A stretch of DNA of 64,000 nt, taken from positions 23,765 through 87,764 of the forward strand of contig CANNGA010000018.1 of the NCBI GenBank assembly GCA_947504035.1, given 5' to 3'. Positions within the stretch are counted from its first letter, which is position 1, and the number at the start of each line of letters is the position of its first letter. Shown in pieces: positions 1 to 9,026 of this stretch. The translations under genes were made by a program, and so were the position numbers. The stretch comes from an uncultured Flavobacteriaceae bacterium. GTDB taxonomy: Bacteria > Bacteroidota > Bacteroidia > Flavobacteriales > Flavobacteriaceae. A model generated the notes under the pieces. It saw only the letters and a list, made by a program, of their open reading frames with translations. It was not told the origin of the DNA and ran no database searches.

Positions 1-405
1 CGATTTTGTCAGTCGTTTGGATTGCTACTTTCAGCTAAAACGCCCTTAATAGATGCGATAGAATTAACAGAGAAAATGATTTCGTTTTATCCTCTAAAGA
101 ATGCACTGTCATTAACTAGAAAAGATATTTTAAAAGGAGAAACTTTTGCAGATAGTTTGAAAAAACACGCTTTTTTTACGCCTAAATTAATTTCGTTAAC
201 GGCAATAGGAGAGCAAATTAATGAGTTAGGTCCCATGTATGACGGATTAGCAAATCAATATAACGAAGAAGTAGAACACTCAACCAAAATGATAGGAACT
301 ATTTTAGAGCCAATAATGATTGTGTTGATAGGAGGTATTGTTGGCTTTATTATGATAGCGATGTATTCTCCAATATTTAATTTAAGTAAAGTAATTCAAA
401 ATTAA
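1..405 (+). CDS. gspF: Type II secretion inner-membrane protein GspF, C-terminal part (cut by window edge)
   Basis: The open frame runs from the first base of the window, so the N-terminal half lies outside; a TTG at 22 is internal, not a real start. The visible residues begin RFCQSFGLLLSAKTPL, the conserved start of a T2SSF domain, followed by the usual alternating helices and a C-terminal membrane segment (LEPIMIVLIGGIVGFIMIAMY). In this family GspF/PilC is the polytopic platform protein that links the cytoplasmic ATPase to pseudopilin assembly. The pseudopilin gene follows after 15 bases, and eight further secretion-type genes follow in the same direction, which supports the assignment. 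It could equally be called PilC of a type IV pilus. Confidence 0.9.
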   Translation, partial: RFCQSFGLLLSAKTPLIDAIELTEKMISFYPLKNALSLTRKDILKGETFADSLKKHAFFTPKLISLTAIGEQINELGPMYDGLANQYNEEVEHSTKMIGTILEPIMIVLIGGIVGFIMIAMYSPIFNLSKVIQN

Positions 406-420
406 TTTCAAATAGTAATT

Positions 421-858
421 ATGATGAAAATGAAAAAGCAGCTGTTAAAGCTTAGAAATAAACAATTGCAGTTAAAAGCCTATTCCATGTCAGAGATTCT
501 TATAGTGCTCTGTATAATAGGTATTTTGATTTATTTAGTTGTACCCAATCAAACTTCTGTGGTAACGAGTGCTAAGTCTATAGAAGCTCAGAATATGTTA
601 AGTATGATTCATGGTTTAGAAAAAAGTCATTTTTATAGACACTCGAAGTACACTTCAGATTTCAATGAATTGGGATTTGAAGAAGCTTTAACAATAGATA
701 AAGGTGGGCAAGCAGTGTATAAAATAGAGATCACCGAGGCATCTTTAAATGCTTTTAAAGCAACGGCAACAGCATTACAAGATTTTGATGGAGATGGTAT
801 TTATAACACATGGGAAATAGACCAAGATCGAAAGCTTAAAGAGATTGTTAAAGACTAA
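421..858 (+). CDS. gspG: Type II secretion pseudopilin (GspG-like)
   Basis: 145 aa with a type III (prepilin) signal: a basic leader, then KA|YSMSEILIVLCIIGIL, which aligns with the classical G|FTLIELLVVIAIIGIL. Glu+5 is conserved, but position -1 is Ala rather than the usual Gly. The C-terminal part has DFDGDGIYNTWEID, an Asp-rich loop like the calcium site of major pseudopilins. Length and architecture fit GspG, the main subunit of the periplasmic pseudopilus. The prepilin peptidase that would cleave it starts 3 bases downstream. Start is the ATG at 421; an alternative ATG lies one codon later. The minor pseudopilins (GspH-K) are not visible in this operon. Confidence 0.85.
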   Translation: MMKMKKQLLKLRNKQLQLKAYSMSEILIVLCIIGILIYLVVPNQTSVVTSAKSIEAQNMLSMIHGLEKSHFYRHSKYTSDFNELGFEEALTIDKGGQAVYKIEITEASLNAFKATATALQDFDGDGIYNTWEIDQDRKLKEIVKD

Positions 859-860
859 AT

Positions 861-1343
861 ATGGAGCTAATTTTGGTTTATAGTGTTTTAGTAATTTTGC
901 TATGTTTTGTTTTGTTTTACGATGTAAAACAACGTAGCATACATGCTATCTTACCTGTTCTGATTTTTATAACCAGTGTATCAATTAATATCTTTTCAGA
1001 AGACTTACTATCTATTTATATCGTTTATAATTTGGGGTTTTTAAGTCTTAATATCATTGGTTTATGGCTTTATTTTTCTGTAAAAAAAGGTAAACTATCC
1101 AACCCTATTGATAAAGAGATAGGGTTGGGAGATATTTTAATGTTTGTAGCTATAACACCATTGTATAATTTAAAAACATTTGCTTTAATTTTTAGTAGTG
1201 GCTTGGTATTTTCTCTGGTTCTGTATTTTATTGTAACTCTATTTAAACAGATTGAAACGATCCCTTTAGCTGGATATTTAGCTCTGTTTTTAGTGTTAAT
1301 CATTCTCATAGAATCTATTTTTAATATTAAAATAGCAGTTTAA
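861..1343 (+). CDS. Prepilin peptidase (A24 family), short form
   Basis: 160 aa, almost entirely hydrophobic helices. The two catalytic aspartates of the A24 aspartyl proteases are visible: D21 in FYDVKQR and D91 in the GxGD motif (GLGD, 88-91). It lacks the N-terminal cysteine-rich N-methyltransferase region of full-length PilD/GspO, so it is a protease-only form. It should cut the leader of the pseudopilin encoded just upstream, in the inner membrane. Its stop overlaps the start of the GspE gene (TAATG at 1341), indicating translational coupling. Confidence 0.88.
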   Translation: MELILVYSVLVILLCFVLFYDVKQRSIHAILPVLIFITSVSINIFSEDLLSIYIVYNLGFLSLNIIGLWLYFSVKKGKLSNPIDKEIGLGDILMFVAITPLYNLKTFALIFSSGLVFSLVLYFIVTLFKQIETIPLAGYLALFLVLIILIESIFNIKIAV

Positions 1344-2749
1344 TGAATTTAGAAAAAACGGAATCTATAACGCTAGAAGTAGCGCTGCAACAGGCTATAA
1401 GTCCAGAAATAGCACATCATTTTCTTATTATACCTAAGGCGATTTCTGAAACGACTCATACTTATTATATAGACGAGGAAAAGGAGACTGAATTAGATAG
1501 TATAGCTGAAGAGTTAGAGTTGCTTTTTAATAAAAGAATCGTATTTGAAAAAAAAGCCTCATCAGTAGTACGAACGGCTTTATCTATGTACTATAGAAGA
1601 CATAATGATGCGCCAAGGCAAGTTCATTATGAAAACGATTTTTTAGAAAACTTAATTTTTGAAGCCAAAGATATTAATGCTAGTGATATTCATATCGAAA
1701 TATACGAAGATGATGTTAGAGTGCGGTTAAGAATTGATGGCCAGCTTATAGAAAAGAATAACATAAAAAAAGACAATTATTTAGAATTAATTAATCAAAT
1801 AAAAATTAAATCTAATCTAGATATTACAGAAAAAAGGTTGCCTCAAGATGGACGAATCGAATATGATGATTTCGATATAAGGGTTTCTATCTTACCAACC
1901 CACCATGGTGAAAAAGTAGTCATGCGTATTCTTGGGAGAGATGCTTCTCATTTAGATATTTACCAGTTAGGTCTAGAAGACGAAGCATTATACTTGTATT
2001 TAGAAGCGGTTAAAAAAACCAATGGTATTATTCTTATTAGTGGTCCTACTGGATCCGGTAAGACCACAACACTATATGGAACGTTAAAACATTTAAATAA
2101 TATTAATACCAATATTGTTACTGTAGAAGATCCCATAGAATACACGTTAAAAGGGATTAATCAGGTTCAACTAAAAGAAAATATTGGACTCACATTTACG
2201 GCAGCATTGCGTTCTTTTTTACGTCAAGACCCAGATATTATTATGCTTGGAGAAATAAGGGATGCGCAGACAGCTCAAATGGCCATTAGAGCATCATTAA
2301 CAGGGCATTTAGTGCTTTCAACCATTCATACAAATTCAGCTATTGGTACGATTTCTAGATTAGTAGATATGGGCGTGCCTTCATTTCTTATTGCAGAAAC
2401 TATAAACATATCTGTAGCGCAGCGTCTTGTGAGAACCTTATGTTCACATTGTAAAAAAGAAGTAGATTTTAATACCAAAGATTTGCCCATAGCTTTTAAA
2501 CCTTCTAAAGAAGTCTTAAAGCATTTTGTACCTGTAGGTTGCGATGCATGTTATTATACGGGGTATAAAGGAAGACGCGCGATCTATGAAATTTTACCCA
2601 TAACGCTAGAAGTTACAGAGGCAATAAAAACAAATACATTGGAACACTCCGATATTATGAAAAATAAAAAATTATCAGATAAAGCATTTGCTTTGTTGTG
2701 TGAAGGAAAAACATCTTTAGATGAAATTTATGGAATACTCATCAACTAA
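1343..2749 (+). CDS. gspE: Type II secretion / pilus assembly ATPase GspE
   Basis: 468 aa traffic ATPase that would power pseudopilus assembly from the cytoplasmic face. Seen: Walker A GPTGSGKTT at 234-242, Asp-box (TVEDPIEY), Walker B (IMLGEIRD), His-box (TGHLVLSTIHTN), and a zinc-binding pair C367xxC370 and C400xxC403 inserted in the C-terminal domain, typical of GspE/PilB. The N-terminal domain (about 90 residues) is shorter than the usual GspE N1 domain. It overlaps the prepilin peptidase stop by one base, and the secretin start lies 4 bases after its stop. PilB is the only realistic alternative name. Confidence 0.95.
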   Translation: MNLEKTESITLEVALQQAISPEIAHHFLIIPKAISETTHTYYIDEEKETELDSIAEELELLFNKRIVFEKKASSVVRTALSMYYRRHNDAPRQVHYENDFLENLIFEAKDINASDIHIEIYEDDVRVRLRIDGQLIEKNNIKKDNYLELINQIKIKSNLDITEKRLPQDGRIEYDDFDIRVSILPTHHGEKVVMRILGRDASHLDIYQLGLEDEALYLYLEAVKKTNGIILISGPTGSGKTTTLYGTLKHLNNINTNIVTVEDPIEYTLKGINQVQLKENIGLTFTAALRSFLRQDPDIIMLGEIRDAQTAQMAIRASLTGHLVLSTIHTNSAIGTISRLVDMGVPSFLIAETINISVAQRLVRTLCSHCKKEVDFNTKDLPIAFKPSKEVLKHFVPVGCDACYYTGYKGRRAIYEILPITLEVTEAIKTNTLEHSDIMKNKKLSDKAFALLCEGKTSLDEIYGILIN

Positions 2750-2753
2750 GAAT

Positions 2754-4691
2754 ATGATACGTAAAATAATAACGGTACTATTATTATGTGTTGCTTCTAA
2801 GGGAGTGGCGCAAATAGATATCAATAATTTTGAAGAAGAATTAGACCAATTGGCCGTAAGTAAAAAAGGCTTAAAAGAGAATATTAGAATAGATCTAAGT
2901 GGTTTAACATTATACGACTTTATTAATACTCTAGCCGAAGAACATCAGCTTAATGTAAGTGTTGATTCTAGATTGAACCAACTTGTTACAAGCAACTTTT
3001 TTGATGTAACGGTTAAAGACGTATTTCTATTTTTAATTAAAAAGCACAATTTAAAGGTGGACGTATCTAATAACATTCTCATGTTTGATAAAAAACCAGA
3101 AGCAATTATTATAGAAAAGCCTAAACCTTTAAAAAAAATAGATGTATCCTATAATGCGCAGAATAAGTTTTTATCATTAAAATTAAAGAATGATTCATTG
3201 CCTCGCGTATCTCAAGCCATAACAGATGCTTCGGGTAAAAACATCATTTTAGCACCTAATATTAAAGATCAAAAGGTGTCTGCATATATTTTAAATAGAC
3301 CTATTGACCAGGTGTTAGAGATGATGGCAAAGTCGAATAACTTGGTTTTGATTAAAGACGAAAATGATAATTATTTTTTAGAAAAAGATTTAGAGTCTAT
3401 AGAAAACCAAAATGCCAAAGCAAAATCTCAAAATACGAGAACACGACGCGCTTATTCTGGCGCTGTTAAAAAGGATAAAACGCAACAATTCACAGAAGGT
3501 TTAAATATAGAGGTTGATTCACATGGTTATTTAGAAATAAGTGCTTTTGAGGTTGATGCCAATACATTAATTACGAAAGCAGCTGAAAAATTAGGAGTTA
3601 ATTTTTTTATGTACAATACTCCAGATGGGGTAACAACAACTTTGGTTGCAAATGGTATTGGTTTTGATGATTTATTAAGTCATTTATTTAAGGGAACAAA
3701 CTATACTTACAAAAAAGTAGACAATTTATATCTTATAGGGGGGCATGAAACAGAAGGCTTAAGAACAACAGAGTTGATTCAGTTAGAAAACAGAACCATA
3801 GAAACGGTACTACAGTCTTTGCCATCATCATTAACGCAATCTGTTGAGGTAAAGGAGTTTATAGAGCTTAATGGATTTGTCGTTACGGGGTCTAAAGCTC
3901 ATATACAGGAATTTAAAGATTATATCTACGAAATAGATCGAGTAGTTCCAGTAATTCAAATAGAAGTGTTGATCGTACAATATCAAAAATCCTATAATAT
4001 TCAAACAGGGTTACAAGCGGGAATAGATAATGAAAATAGACCTCCAACATCGGGTGTCTTATTCCCTTCACCAGAAGTGAATTTAAACGCGAATTCTGTA
4101 AATAGTTTAATAGATGCTTTTAATGGTTTGGGATTCATTAATTTAGGGAAGGTTACCGAGCAATTCTATTTAAATTTAAGTGCTTTAGAAAATAATTCAC
4201 TCATAAAACTGTCTTCTACACCAAAATTAGTTACACTTAATGGACATGAAGCTTCATCTAGTATTGGAGAAACAAATTACTATTTTGAGCAGAATAATAG
4301 ACTGATTAATTCGGGCATTGGAAACGATATTTTACAATCGGGTGTATGGAAACCTACAGAAGCGAATTTAGGTATAAGCATACGACCATTTGTGTCTAAA
4401 GATGAAAATGTAACTTTAACTATTTCGGTAGAAAAAAGTGCATTCTTGGGTAGGGCAGGAGAAAATGCACCTCCTGGAAAAACCACTCAAAAATTTGAAT
4501 CGATGATTAGCGTTCGAAATAATGAAATGATATTATTAGGCGGACTTGATGAAGTGGAAAACGAGAATTCGGGAACAGGTACTCCTTTACTTTCTAGACT
4601 ACCTATTATTAAATGGTTTTTTAGTGGGCGAACTAAACGAAAAGAAAAATCGAAACTACATATATTTATAAAACCAACGGTAACCTATTAA
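2754..4691 (+). CDS. gspD: Outer-membrane secretin GspD
   Basis: About 645 aa. I place the start at the ATG at 2754 because it begins a clean signal peptide (MIRKIITVLLLCVASKGVAQ) and lies just after the gspE stop; an upstream ATG at 2721 would overlap gspE and add a non-signal extension. N-terminal N0/N1-like periplasmic repeats are followed by the secretin barrel. The signature near the C-terminus is seen as EMILLGGLDE, then GTPLLSRLPIIKWFF and a final IFIKPTV. In the family it forms the outer-membrane multimeric channel. No pilotin is recognisable, although the lipoprotein at 6385 could serve such a role. Confidence 0.93.
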   Translation: MIRKIITVLLLCVASKGVAQIDINNFEEELDQLAVSKKGLKENIRIDLSGLTLYDFINTLAEEHQLNVSVDSRLNQLVTSNFFDVTVKDVFLFLIKKHNLKVDVSNNILMFDKKPEAIIIEKPKPLKKIDVSYNAQNKFLSLKLKNDSLPRVSQAITDASGKNIILAPNIKDQKVSAYILNRPIDQVLEMMAKSNNLVLIKDENDNYFLEKDLESIENQNAKAKSQNTRTRRAYSGAVKKDKTQQFTEGLNIEVDSHGYLEISAFEVDANTLITKAAEKLGVNFFMYNTPDGVTTTLVANGIGFDDLLSHLFKGTNYTYKKVDNLYLIGGHETEGLRTTELIQLENRTIETVLQSLPSSLTQSVEVKEFIELNGFVVTGSKAHIQEFKDYIYEIDRVVPVIQIEVLIVQYQKSYNIQTGLQAGIDNENRPPTSGVLFPSPEVNLNANSVNSLIDAFNGLGFINLGKVTEQFYLNLSALENNSLIKLSSTPKLVTLNGHEASSSIGETNYYFEQNNRLINSGIGNDILQSGVWKPTEANLGISIRPFVSKDENVTLTISVEKSAFLGRAGENAPPGKTTQKFESMISVRNNEMILLGGLDEVENENSGTGTPLLSRLPIIKWFFSGRTKRKEKSKLHIFIKPTVTY

Positions 4692-5873
4692 ATGGTAAAA
4701 CACATAAAAAAACTATATAATCATTTTTGTAGATATTATGTGCTGTCTTTAAGCACTAAAGGCGATCGTACAAGCTATCATTTAGCGGTGGTTTTATTTC
4801 GAGAAAATGAATTTTTAATTGAAGAACAATGGAGTACAGTTATTTTAGAAGAGCTCATAGAGTACGCCACTAAAGAGTACCCTTTAATTGTACATATAGA
4901 GGGAGATAATATTATTAATAAATCTGTAGAGAACAGGGCAGGGTATAGAAAAAACTTAATATTTAAAGCGGCTATAGACGATTTTTACTTTTATGAATAT
5001 AAGCAAGATGATGTTGTATATGTGTCTGTCGCAAGAAAAGCGTTTATAGACACACATCTAAAGCGATTAGGAGATTTAAATACATACATCGTAAATGTAA
5101 GTTATGGCCCTTTTGTAATGGCTAATCTATTATTCGCACTAAAAGGTACAGCTAAAATAGCATCTTCTAATTATTGTTTAGATGTTGAAAAATCTAAAAT
5201 TATAGCTTTTAAAAAACATGAAGAGTCAGCTGTAAATTATACCATTAATGATGATAATTTTAGTCAAAAAGAAGTGCCTTTAGTAGCGGCATTTTTTAAT
5301 TACAAGTTACCGATTGAAGCTATAGAATTTGATACTGATTTTCTACGTACGAATCGAGAAGAATTTAAGTTTAAACGGTGGTTTAAAATAGCGGGAATAA
5401 GTGCATTGGTGTTTCTGTTATTAAGTATTGTGACGAGTAACGTATTGTTAGATGTTTATCTTAATGCTTTGTCTAAAAAAGAAACGACTTATCTTATGTT
5501 TCAACAAACATCAGCAAAAGTGAAAGCTTTAAAAGAAGAAAAAGCTTTAAAAGAAAAGATTTTGAAAACAAGTGGCATGGTGAGTCACAATTTTATTGCT
5601 AGGTATATGGTAGATATAGGAAATTCTATACCTCAAGGTATTGCTTTAAAAGCCATAGATGTCAATCCTTTATTGAAAAAAATTAAACCCAAAACTAGTG
5701 TAGGTTTTACTTTTAATACGATTAAAGTTAGAGGAACAACCCACAGAGATGGTGTTTTTAACGCTTGGATTAAAAATATAAAAACGTTGTCATGGGTAAG
5801 ACACATCGAAATTATAGCCTACGACCAAGAATATAAAAGTATGAATACATTTGAAATAGAAATATACATTTAA
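4692..5873 (+). CDS. GspL-like (PilM/PilN-like) inner-membrane platform protein
   Basis: 393 aa starting directly after the secretin stop. Residues 1-230 form a cytoplasmic domain with the look of a degenerate PilM/GspL actin-like fold. Residues about 233-252 are one membrane segment (FKIAGISALVFLLLSIVTSNV), followed by a coiled-coil-prone stretch (QQTSAKVKALKEEKALKEK) and a small C-terminal alpha-beta domain like PilN. This matches GspL, which recruits GspE to the membrane. Sequence similarity to named families is weak by eye, so the call rests on topology and on operon position between the secretin and a PilO-like gene. Confidence 0.65.
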   Translation: MVKHIKKLYNHFCRYYVLSLSTKGDRTSYHLAVVLFRENEFLIEEQWSTVILEELIEYATKEYPLIVHIEGDNIINKSVENRAGYRKNLIFKAAIDDFYFYEYKQDDVVYVSVARKAFIDTHLKRLGDLNTYIVNVSYGPFVMANLLFALKGTAKIASSNYCLDVEKSKIIAFKKHEESAVNYTINDDNFSQKEVPLVAAFFNYKLPIEAIEFDTDFLRTNREEFKFKRWFKIAGISALVFLLLSIVTSNVLLDVYLNALSKKETTYLMFQQTSAKVKALKEEKALKEKILKTSGMVSHNFIARYMVDIGNSIPQGIALKAIDVNPLLKKIKPKTSVGFTFNTIKVRGTTHRDGVFNAWIKNIKTLSWVRHIEIIAYDQEYKSMNTFEIEIYI

Positions 5874-6401
5874 GTGTTAGATAATTTAACATATAAGAAA
5901 AAGTTTTTTGCAGTATTAATAGGTTTTGTATTGCTCTTTTTAGCATGTTACAAAAAGACCTATAAGCATATGTTTGCGGCGAAGAAACAGCTTAACCAAG
6001 TCTCACAAAAATTGAATATCGTAGATAATTCTCATGTAGAATTGGCAAGTCTAAACCAAGAGATAAAAGGTATAAATAACGCAATAGGAGGGCAAACTAA
6101 AGTACCAGAAGATGTGGCGCAGGAACTGTTAGATTTTATATCGAAAACAGCATTGAATATAGACATTGTAGCAATAGAAGATGTACATATAGCGACCAGT
6201 GACGAATTTTTGGTATATACAAACCAAGTTACGCTACAAGGTGATTATGAAATCCTTTTAAAATTATTGTATCGAATTGAGTTAAAGTTTAAAAACTCGA
6301 GGATTATGAATTCTCAATTTTATACTAAAAAAAATTACAGAACAAATAAGAATATATTATACCTAAAAATAATTTTGCAGAATTATGAGAAATCTAAATA
6401 G
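5874..6401 (+). CDS. GspM/PilO-like inner-membrane protein
   Basis: 175 aa, GTG start immediately after the previous stop (TAAGTG). Topology is a short cytoplasmic tail, one membrane segment at about 11-26, a coiled coil (FAAKKQLNQVSQKLNIVDN onwards) and a C-terminal ferredoxin-like domain. This is the PilO/GspM layout, the partner of GspL/PilN. No sequence signature exists for this family, so the assignment comes from size, topology and gene order. Its end overlaps the next gene by 17 bases. Confidence 0.6.
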   Translation: MLDNLTYKKKFFAVLIGFVLLFLACYKKTYKHMFAAKKQLNQVSQKLNIVDNSHVELASLNQEIKGINNAIGGQTKVPEDVAQELLDFISKTALNIDIVAIEDVHIATSDEFLVYTNQVTLQGDYEILLKLLYRIELKFKNSRIMNSQFYTKKNYRTNKNILYLKIILQNYEKSK

Positions 6402-7350
6402 AATAGTAGTATTAATGTTTCTAACACTATTATTGACTTGTGACGATATTTTAGAAGAAGACATTAGAAACGTTACAGTTGAAACTTTTGCCCCTGTAAA
6501 TAATGCCATAATAGAAGGTAATGTTGTACAATTTTCATGGAACCGTATTGATGGTGCAGATAATTACAGGTTACAAATATTGACTAGCGATCAGCGTATT
6601 GTACTAGATTCATTAGTACCAGCATTAACTATTGATATTCCTTTAGAAGAGGGCGAATATCAATGGCGATTAAGAGCAGAAAATTTTGCGTATACATCGC
6701 CTTATGCTTTTCCTACGAATTTTACACTTTCAGCGTCTCAGGATCTTAGTAATCAGATGGTTATTTTAAGAAGCCCAGAGGATAATGTTTACAGGAATGT
6801 TCCAATTACAACATTTAGTTGGAATGCTATTTCTACAGCTAATGATTATAGTTTTGAGCTGGTTAGAAGAAATGACTCGGGAGAATCTGTAATTTTTGGT
6901 CCAGAGACACTAACAGATATTAGTATTAATGTAGAGGACGCTATCGTGGATGAAGATGCGGAATATATATGGCGTGTTATGGCTTTTAATAGAACATCAA
7001 ATACAAATACAGAGATTACTGAATATTCTTTTTTTATTGATACCGAAATACCTAACCTCCCTGTGTTAATAGCTCCAGAAGATATGGTATCTATACAGCA
7101 GTCTGTGCAAACCTTCGAGTGGAGTAATAGTGAAGATACAGGTAATGTGATGTCTCCAGTAACACTTATTTTTGAGATCTCTAAAGATTCTAATTTTGAA
7201 GTATTAGAGGAGACATTAATGACAACGAGCGAGTCTGTTGAGTATGAGTTTACAGAGGAGGGAACTTATTATTGGCGAGTGCGTGTAAGAGATGCAGCCG
7301 GTAACGAAAATGGGAATAGCGTTAGTCGAACTTTAAATATTATAAATTAG
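6385..7350 (+). CDS. Lipoprotein with three fibronectin type III-like modules
   Basis: 321 aa with a lipoprotein signal (LTLLLTC, Cys19). After it come three modules of about 95 residues, each ending in a YxWRV-type strand (EYQWRLRA, EYIWRVMA, TYYWRVRV), the G-strand pattern of FN3/Ig-like folds. It overlaps the PilO-like gene and its TAG overlaps the next GTG start, so it is embedded in the secretion operon and probably co-translated. Inference: an envelope accessory of the secretion machine, perhaps a secretin-stabilising (pilotin-like) lipoprotein or a surface-exposed substrate-binding part. No classical T2SS component has this architecture. Confidence 0.75.
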   Translation: MRNLNRIVVLMFLTLLLTCDDILEEDIRNVTVETFAPVNNAIIEGNVVQFSWNRIDGADNYRLQILTSDQRIVLDSLVPALTIDIPLEEGEYQWRLRAENFAYTSPYAFPTNFTLSASQDLSNQMVILRSPEDNVYRNVPITTFSWNAISTANDYSFELVRRNDSGESVIFGPETLTDISINVEDAIVDEDAEYIWRVMAFNRTSNTNTEITEYSFFIDTEIPNLPVLIAPEDMVSIQQSVQTFEWSNSEDTGNVMSPVTLIFEISKDSNFEVLEETLMTTSESVEYEFTEEGTYYWRVRVRDAAGNENGNSVSRTLNIIN

Positions 7351-7838
7351 TGAACAAACGATATTTAAATGGATTATTGTTAGCATTTCTATTACTTATA
7401 TGGGGAGGTGTCATCTATAAGTTTTTCGGTAAGGCAAAACACAATACGGCAGTAAATACAGTGTCTAATGTTGTTGCTCATCATAAACCTAAGTATACAG
7501 CTAATAGAGATACATTCAAGCTTGATATTAAAAATAAAAATCCATTTAAGACCTCGAGGTATTATGTGGAAACAAATAAAAATACGCCTCAGAAAAGTAA
7601 AAAGAGTGTAAAAAAGACAACAGCATTACCTATAAAGTGGCCTTCAATTACCTATCATGGTTTTGTAAAAAGTCCCAATAAATCTAAAATGTTGATTTTA
7701 GTAAAGGTAGATCAAAAGGTATACAGAAAAAGAGAAAAGGATGTTGTAAAAGATATAAAATTAGAAAAAGCATACAGCGATTCCTTGGTTGTATCCTTTC
7801 AAAAGAAGACTAAAACCGTAAAGAAGTACCATGAATAA
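7350..7838 (+). CDS. GspC/PilP-like periplasmic linker protein
   Basis: 162 aa from a GTG start that overlaps the previous stop. One N-terminal membrane anchor (about 8-24) is followed by a basic low-complexity linker (residues 30-85) and a small beta-rich domain (ITYHGFVKS ... VYRKREKDVVKDIKLEKAYSDSLVVSF). That is the pattern of the homology-region domain of GspC/PilP, which contacts the N0 domain of the secretin. The assignment is from topology, domain rhythm and operon context. Confidence 0.6.
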   Translation: MNKRYLNGLLLAFLLLIWGGVIYKFFGKAKHNTAVNTVSNVVAHHKPKYTANRDTFKLDIKNKNPFKTSRYYVETNKNTPQKSKKSVKKTTALPIKWPSITYHGFVKSPNKSKMLILVKVDQKVYRKREKDVVKDIKLEKAYSDSLVVSFQKKTKTVKKYHE

Positions 7839-8340
7839 ATTCAATAAATTAACCATAGTAAATGCTGTAATAGTAGTATTACTCGTTACATATATCGTAT
7901 TTCAAACGTTACAACCTAAACCTCAAACGACAGTATATGTAGATACTATTAAGTTATTCAATGGGTTTAATATGACAGCAGATATAAAGCGTATCGAAGA
8001 AGCGAAAATAAAAGCTAAAGTAAAAGTATTAGAAGACTTGTATAAAACGTTCAATGCGTTATCTGATAAAGAAAAACAGTTGGATGTAAATAAAAATTTA
8101 CAACAGCAAATAGCTTACAAGAGCAAAGATTTGCAAGAACTACAAGATGCACTAGTACAAAATTTGAATAAAAATGTATGGGGACGGCTAAATAGACATC
8201 TCAAGACTTATGCAGAAGCAAAAAAGTTGACGCTTATTTTAGGTAAAACAAACACCGGTAATGTCATGTATGCCAAAGATGCCATAGATATTACAGATGC
8301 TGTTCTAGAGTATGCGAATAAAGTATATGAAGGCGAATAA
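7831..8340 (+). CDS. OmpH/Skp-family periplasmic chaperone-like protein
   Basis: 169 aa; an uncleaved anchor or signal at about 8-25, then VYVDTIKLFNGFN, which resembles the strand opening OmpH/Skp proteins, and long amphipathic helices (45-115) expected to form coiled-coil tentacles, closing with LTLILGKTNTGNVMYAKDAIDITDAVL, the typical C-terminal strand of the family. Skp proteins hold unfolded outer-membrane proteins in the periplasm. It overlaps the GspC-like gene by 8 bases and is the last gene of the operon, suggesting a dedicated chaperone for the secretin or for the exported substrates. Confidence 0.8.
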   Translation: MNKFNKLTIVNAVIVVLLVTYIVFQTLQPKPQTTVYVDTIKLFNGFNMTADIKRIEEAKIKAKVKVLEDLYKTFNALSDKEKQLDVNKNLQQQIAYKSKDLQELQDALVQNLNKNVWGRLNRHLKTYAEAKKLTLILGKTNTGNVMYAKDAIDITDAVLEYANKVYEGE

Positions 8341-8370
8341 TGTAAAAGAAAAAATAGATTTCCATTAATA

Positions 8371-8391
8371 AACTAAGGTTTATCCTTAGTT
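8371..8391 (+). terminator. Weak terminator-like hairpin after secretion operon
   Basis: AACTAAGG and CCTTAGTT pair perfectly (8 bp) around the loop TTTAT. A T-run follows only 14 bases later (8405-8411), so the fit to an intrinsic terminator is imperfect, but the position just after the last gene of the operon is right. Confidence 0.4.
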
Positions 8392-8441
8392 GTAATTGAG
8401 GGGCTTTTTTTAATTTTACAACCTAAAGCTAAATACAATAT

Positions 8442-9026
8442 ATGAATTATAAAAGGGGAGGAGTTATAATAGCAGTAGCTATACTTGTTATAATTATATT
8501 TTTATTTTACAAAAAGCGAGATGTCCCTCAATATAAAGTCTATGAATCTCCAAACGGCAATTGGAAGTCTTTAACAGTACGCAAGTATATCAATGATATT
8601 AATTATACGGCAACAGAAGTCCCTTTACAATATTATTTATTGAAAAATAATACCAATGCTCCAGAAAAAGTAGCACTTTTAGCTAAAGAATTAGAACGTG
8701 AAAGAATTGTAGAAGTAGAATTTCAACATACTAATGGCGTAGATCTTTTACTTGACACATACACGAATCGCAGCTATGAAGCCTCTGTTAAATACATGGC
8801 ATTTGGTATAGAGAAAGATTTTTCTGTGGTAACATCATCTAATGACACCATAGCCTGTTCGGGAGTTAATTTCGAACGCAATTTTAAATTAGCCCCTTTT
8901 AAACGTATTCTATTATATTTTAATGGCATCGCGCCAGAAGATAAAATAAAACTTTTGTATGAAGATCGTTTATTTGGTAACGGTATAATGAAATTTAATT
9001 TTGGAACAGCGCCACTTAAATTATAG
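8442..9026 (+). CDS. Hypothetical single-pass membrane protein
   Basis: 194 aa; N-terminal membrane segment at about 7-24 (GVIIAVAILVIIIFLFY) followed by a basic stretch and a soluble domain rich in beta strands. I do not recognise a family. It starts about 100 bases after the secretion operon and follows a hairpin, so it is probably separately transcribed. Its last three codons overlap the convergent end of a truncated IS1380 transposase (9016-9624), so its original C-terminus may have been altered by that insertion or by the later deletion. Confidence 0.6.
   Translation: MNYKRGGVIIAVAILVIIIFLFYKKRDVPQYKVYESPNGNWKSLTVRKYINDINYTATEVPLQYYLLKNNTNAPEKVALLAKELERERIVEVEFQHTNGVDLLLDTYTNRSYEASVKYMAFGIEKDFSVVTSSNDTIACSGVNFERNFKLAPFKRILLYFNGIAPEDKIKLLYEDRLFGNGIMKFNFGTAPLKL

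Noticed and set aside
2721..2753. Upstream ATG start for the secretin
   Set aside because: It overlaps gspE and adds a non-signal leader; the ATG at 2754 directly opens a signal peptide.
8442..9026. Assignment of the small membrane protein to the secretion operon
   Set aside because: A gap of about 100 bases with a hairpin separates it, and nothing in the sequence matches a secretion component.
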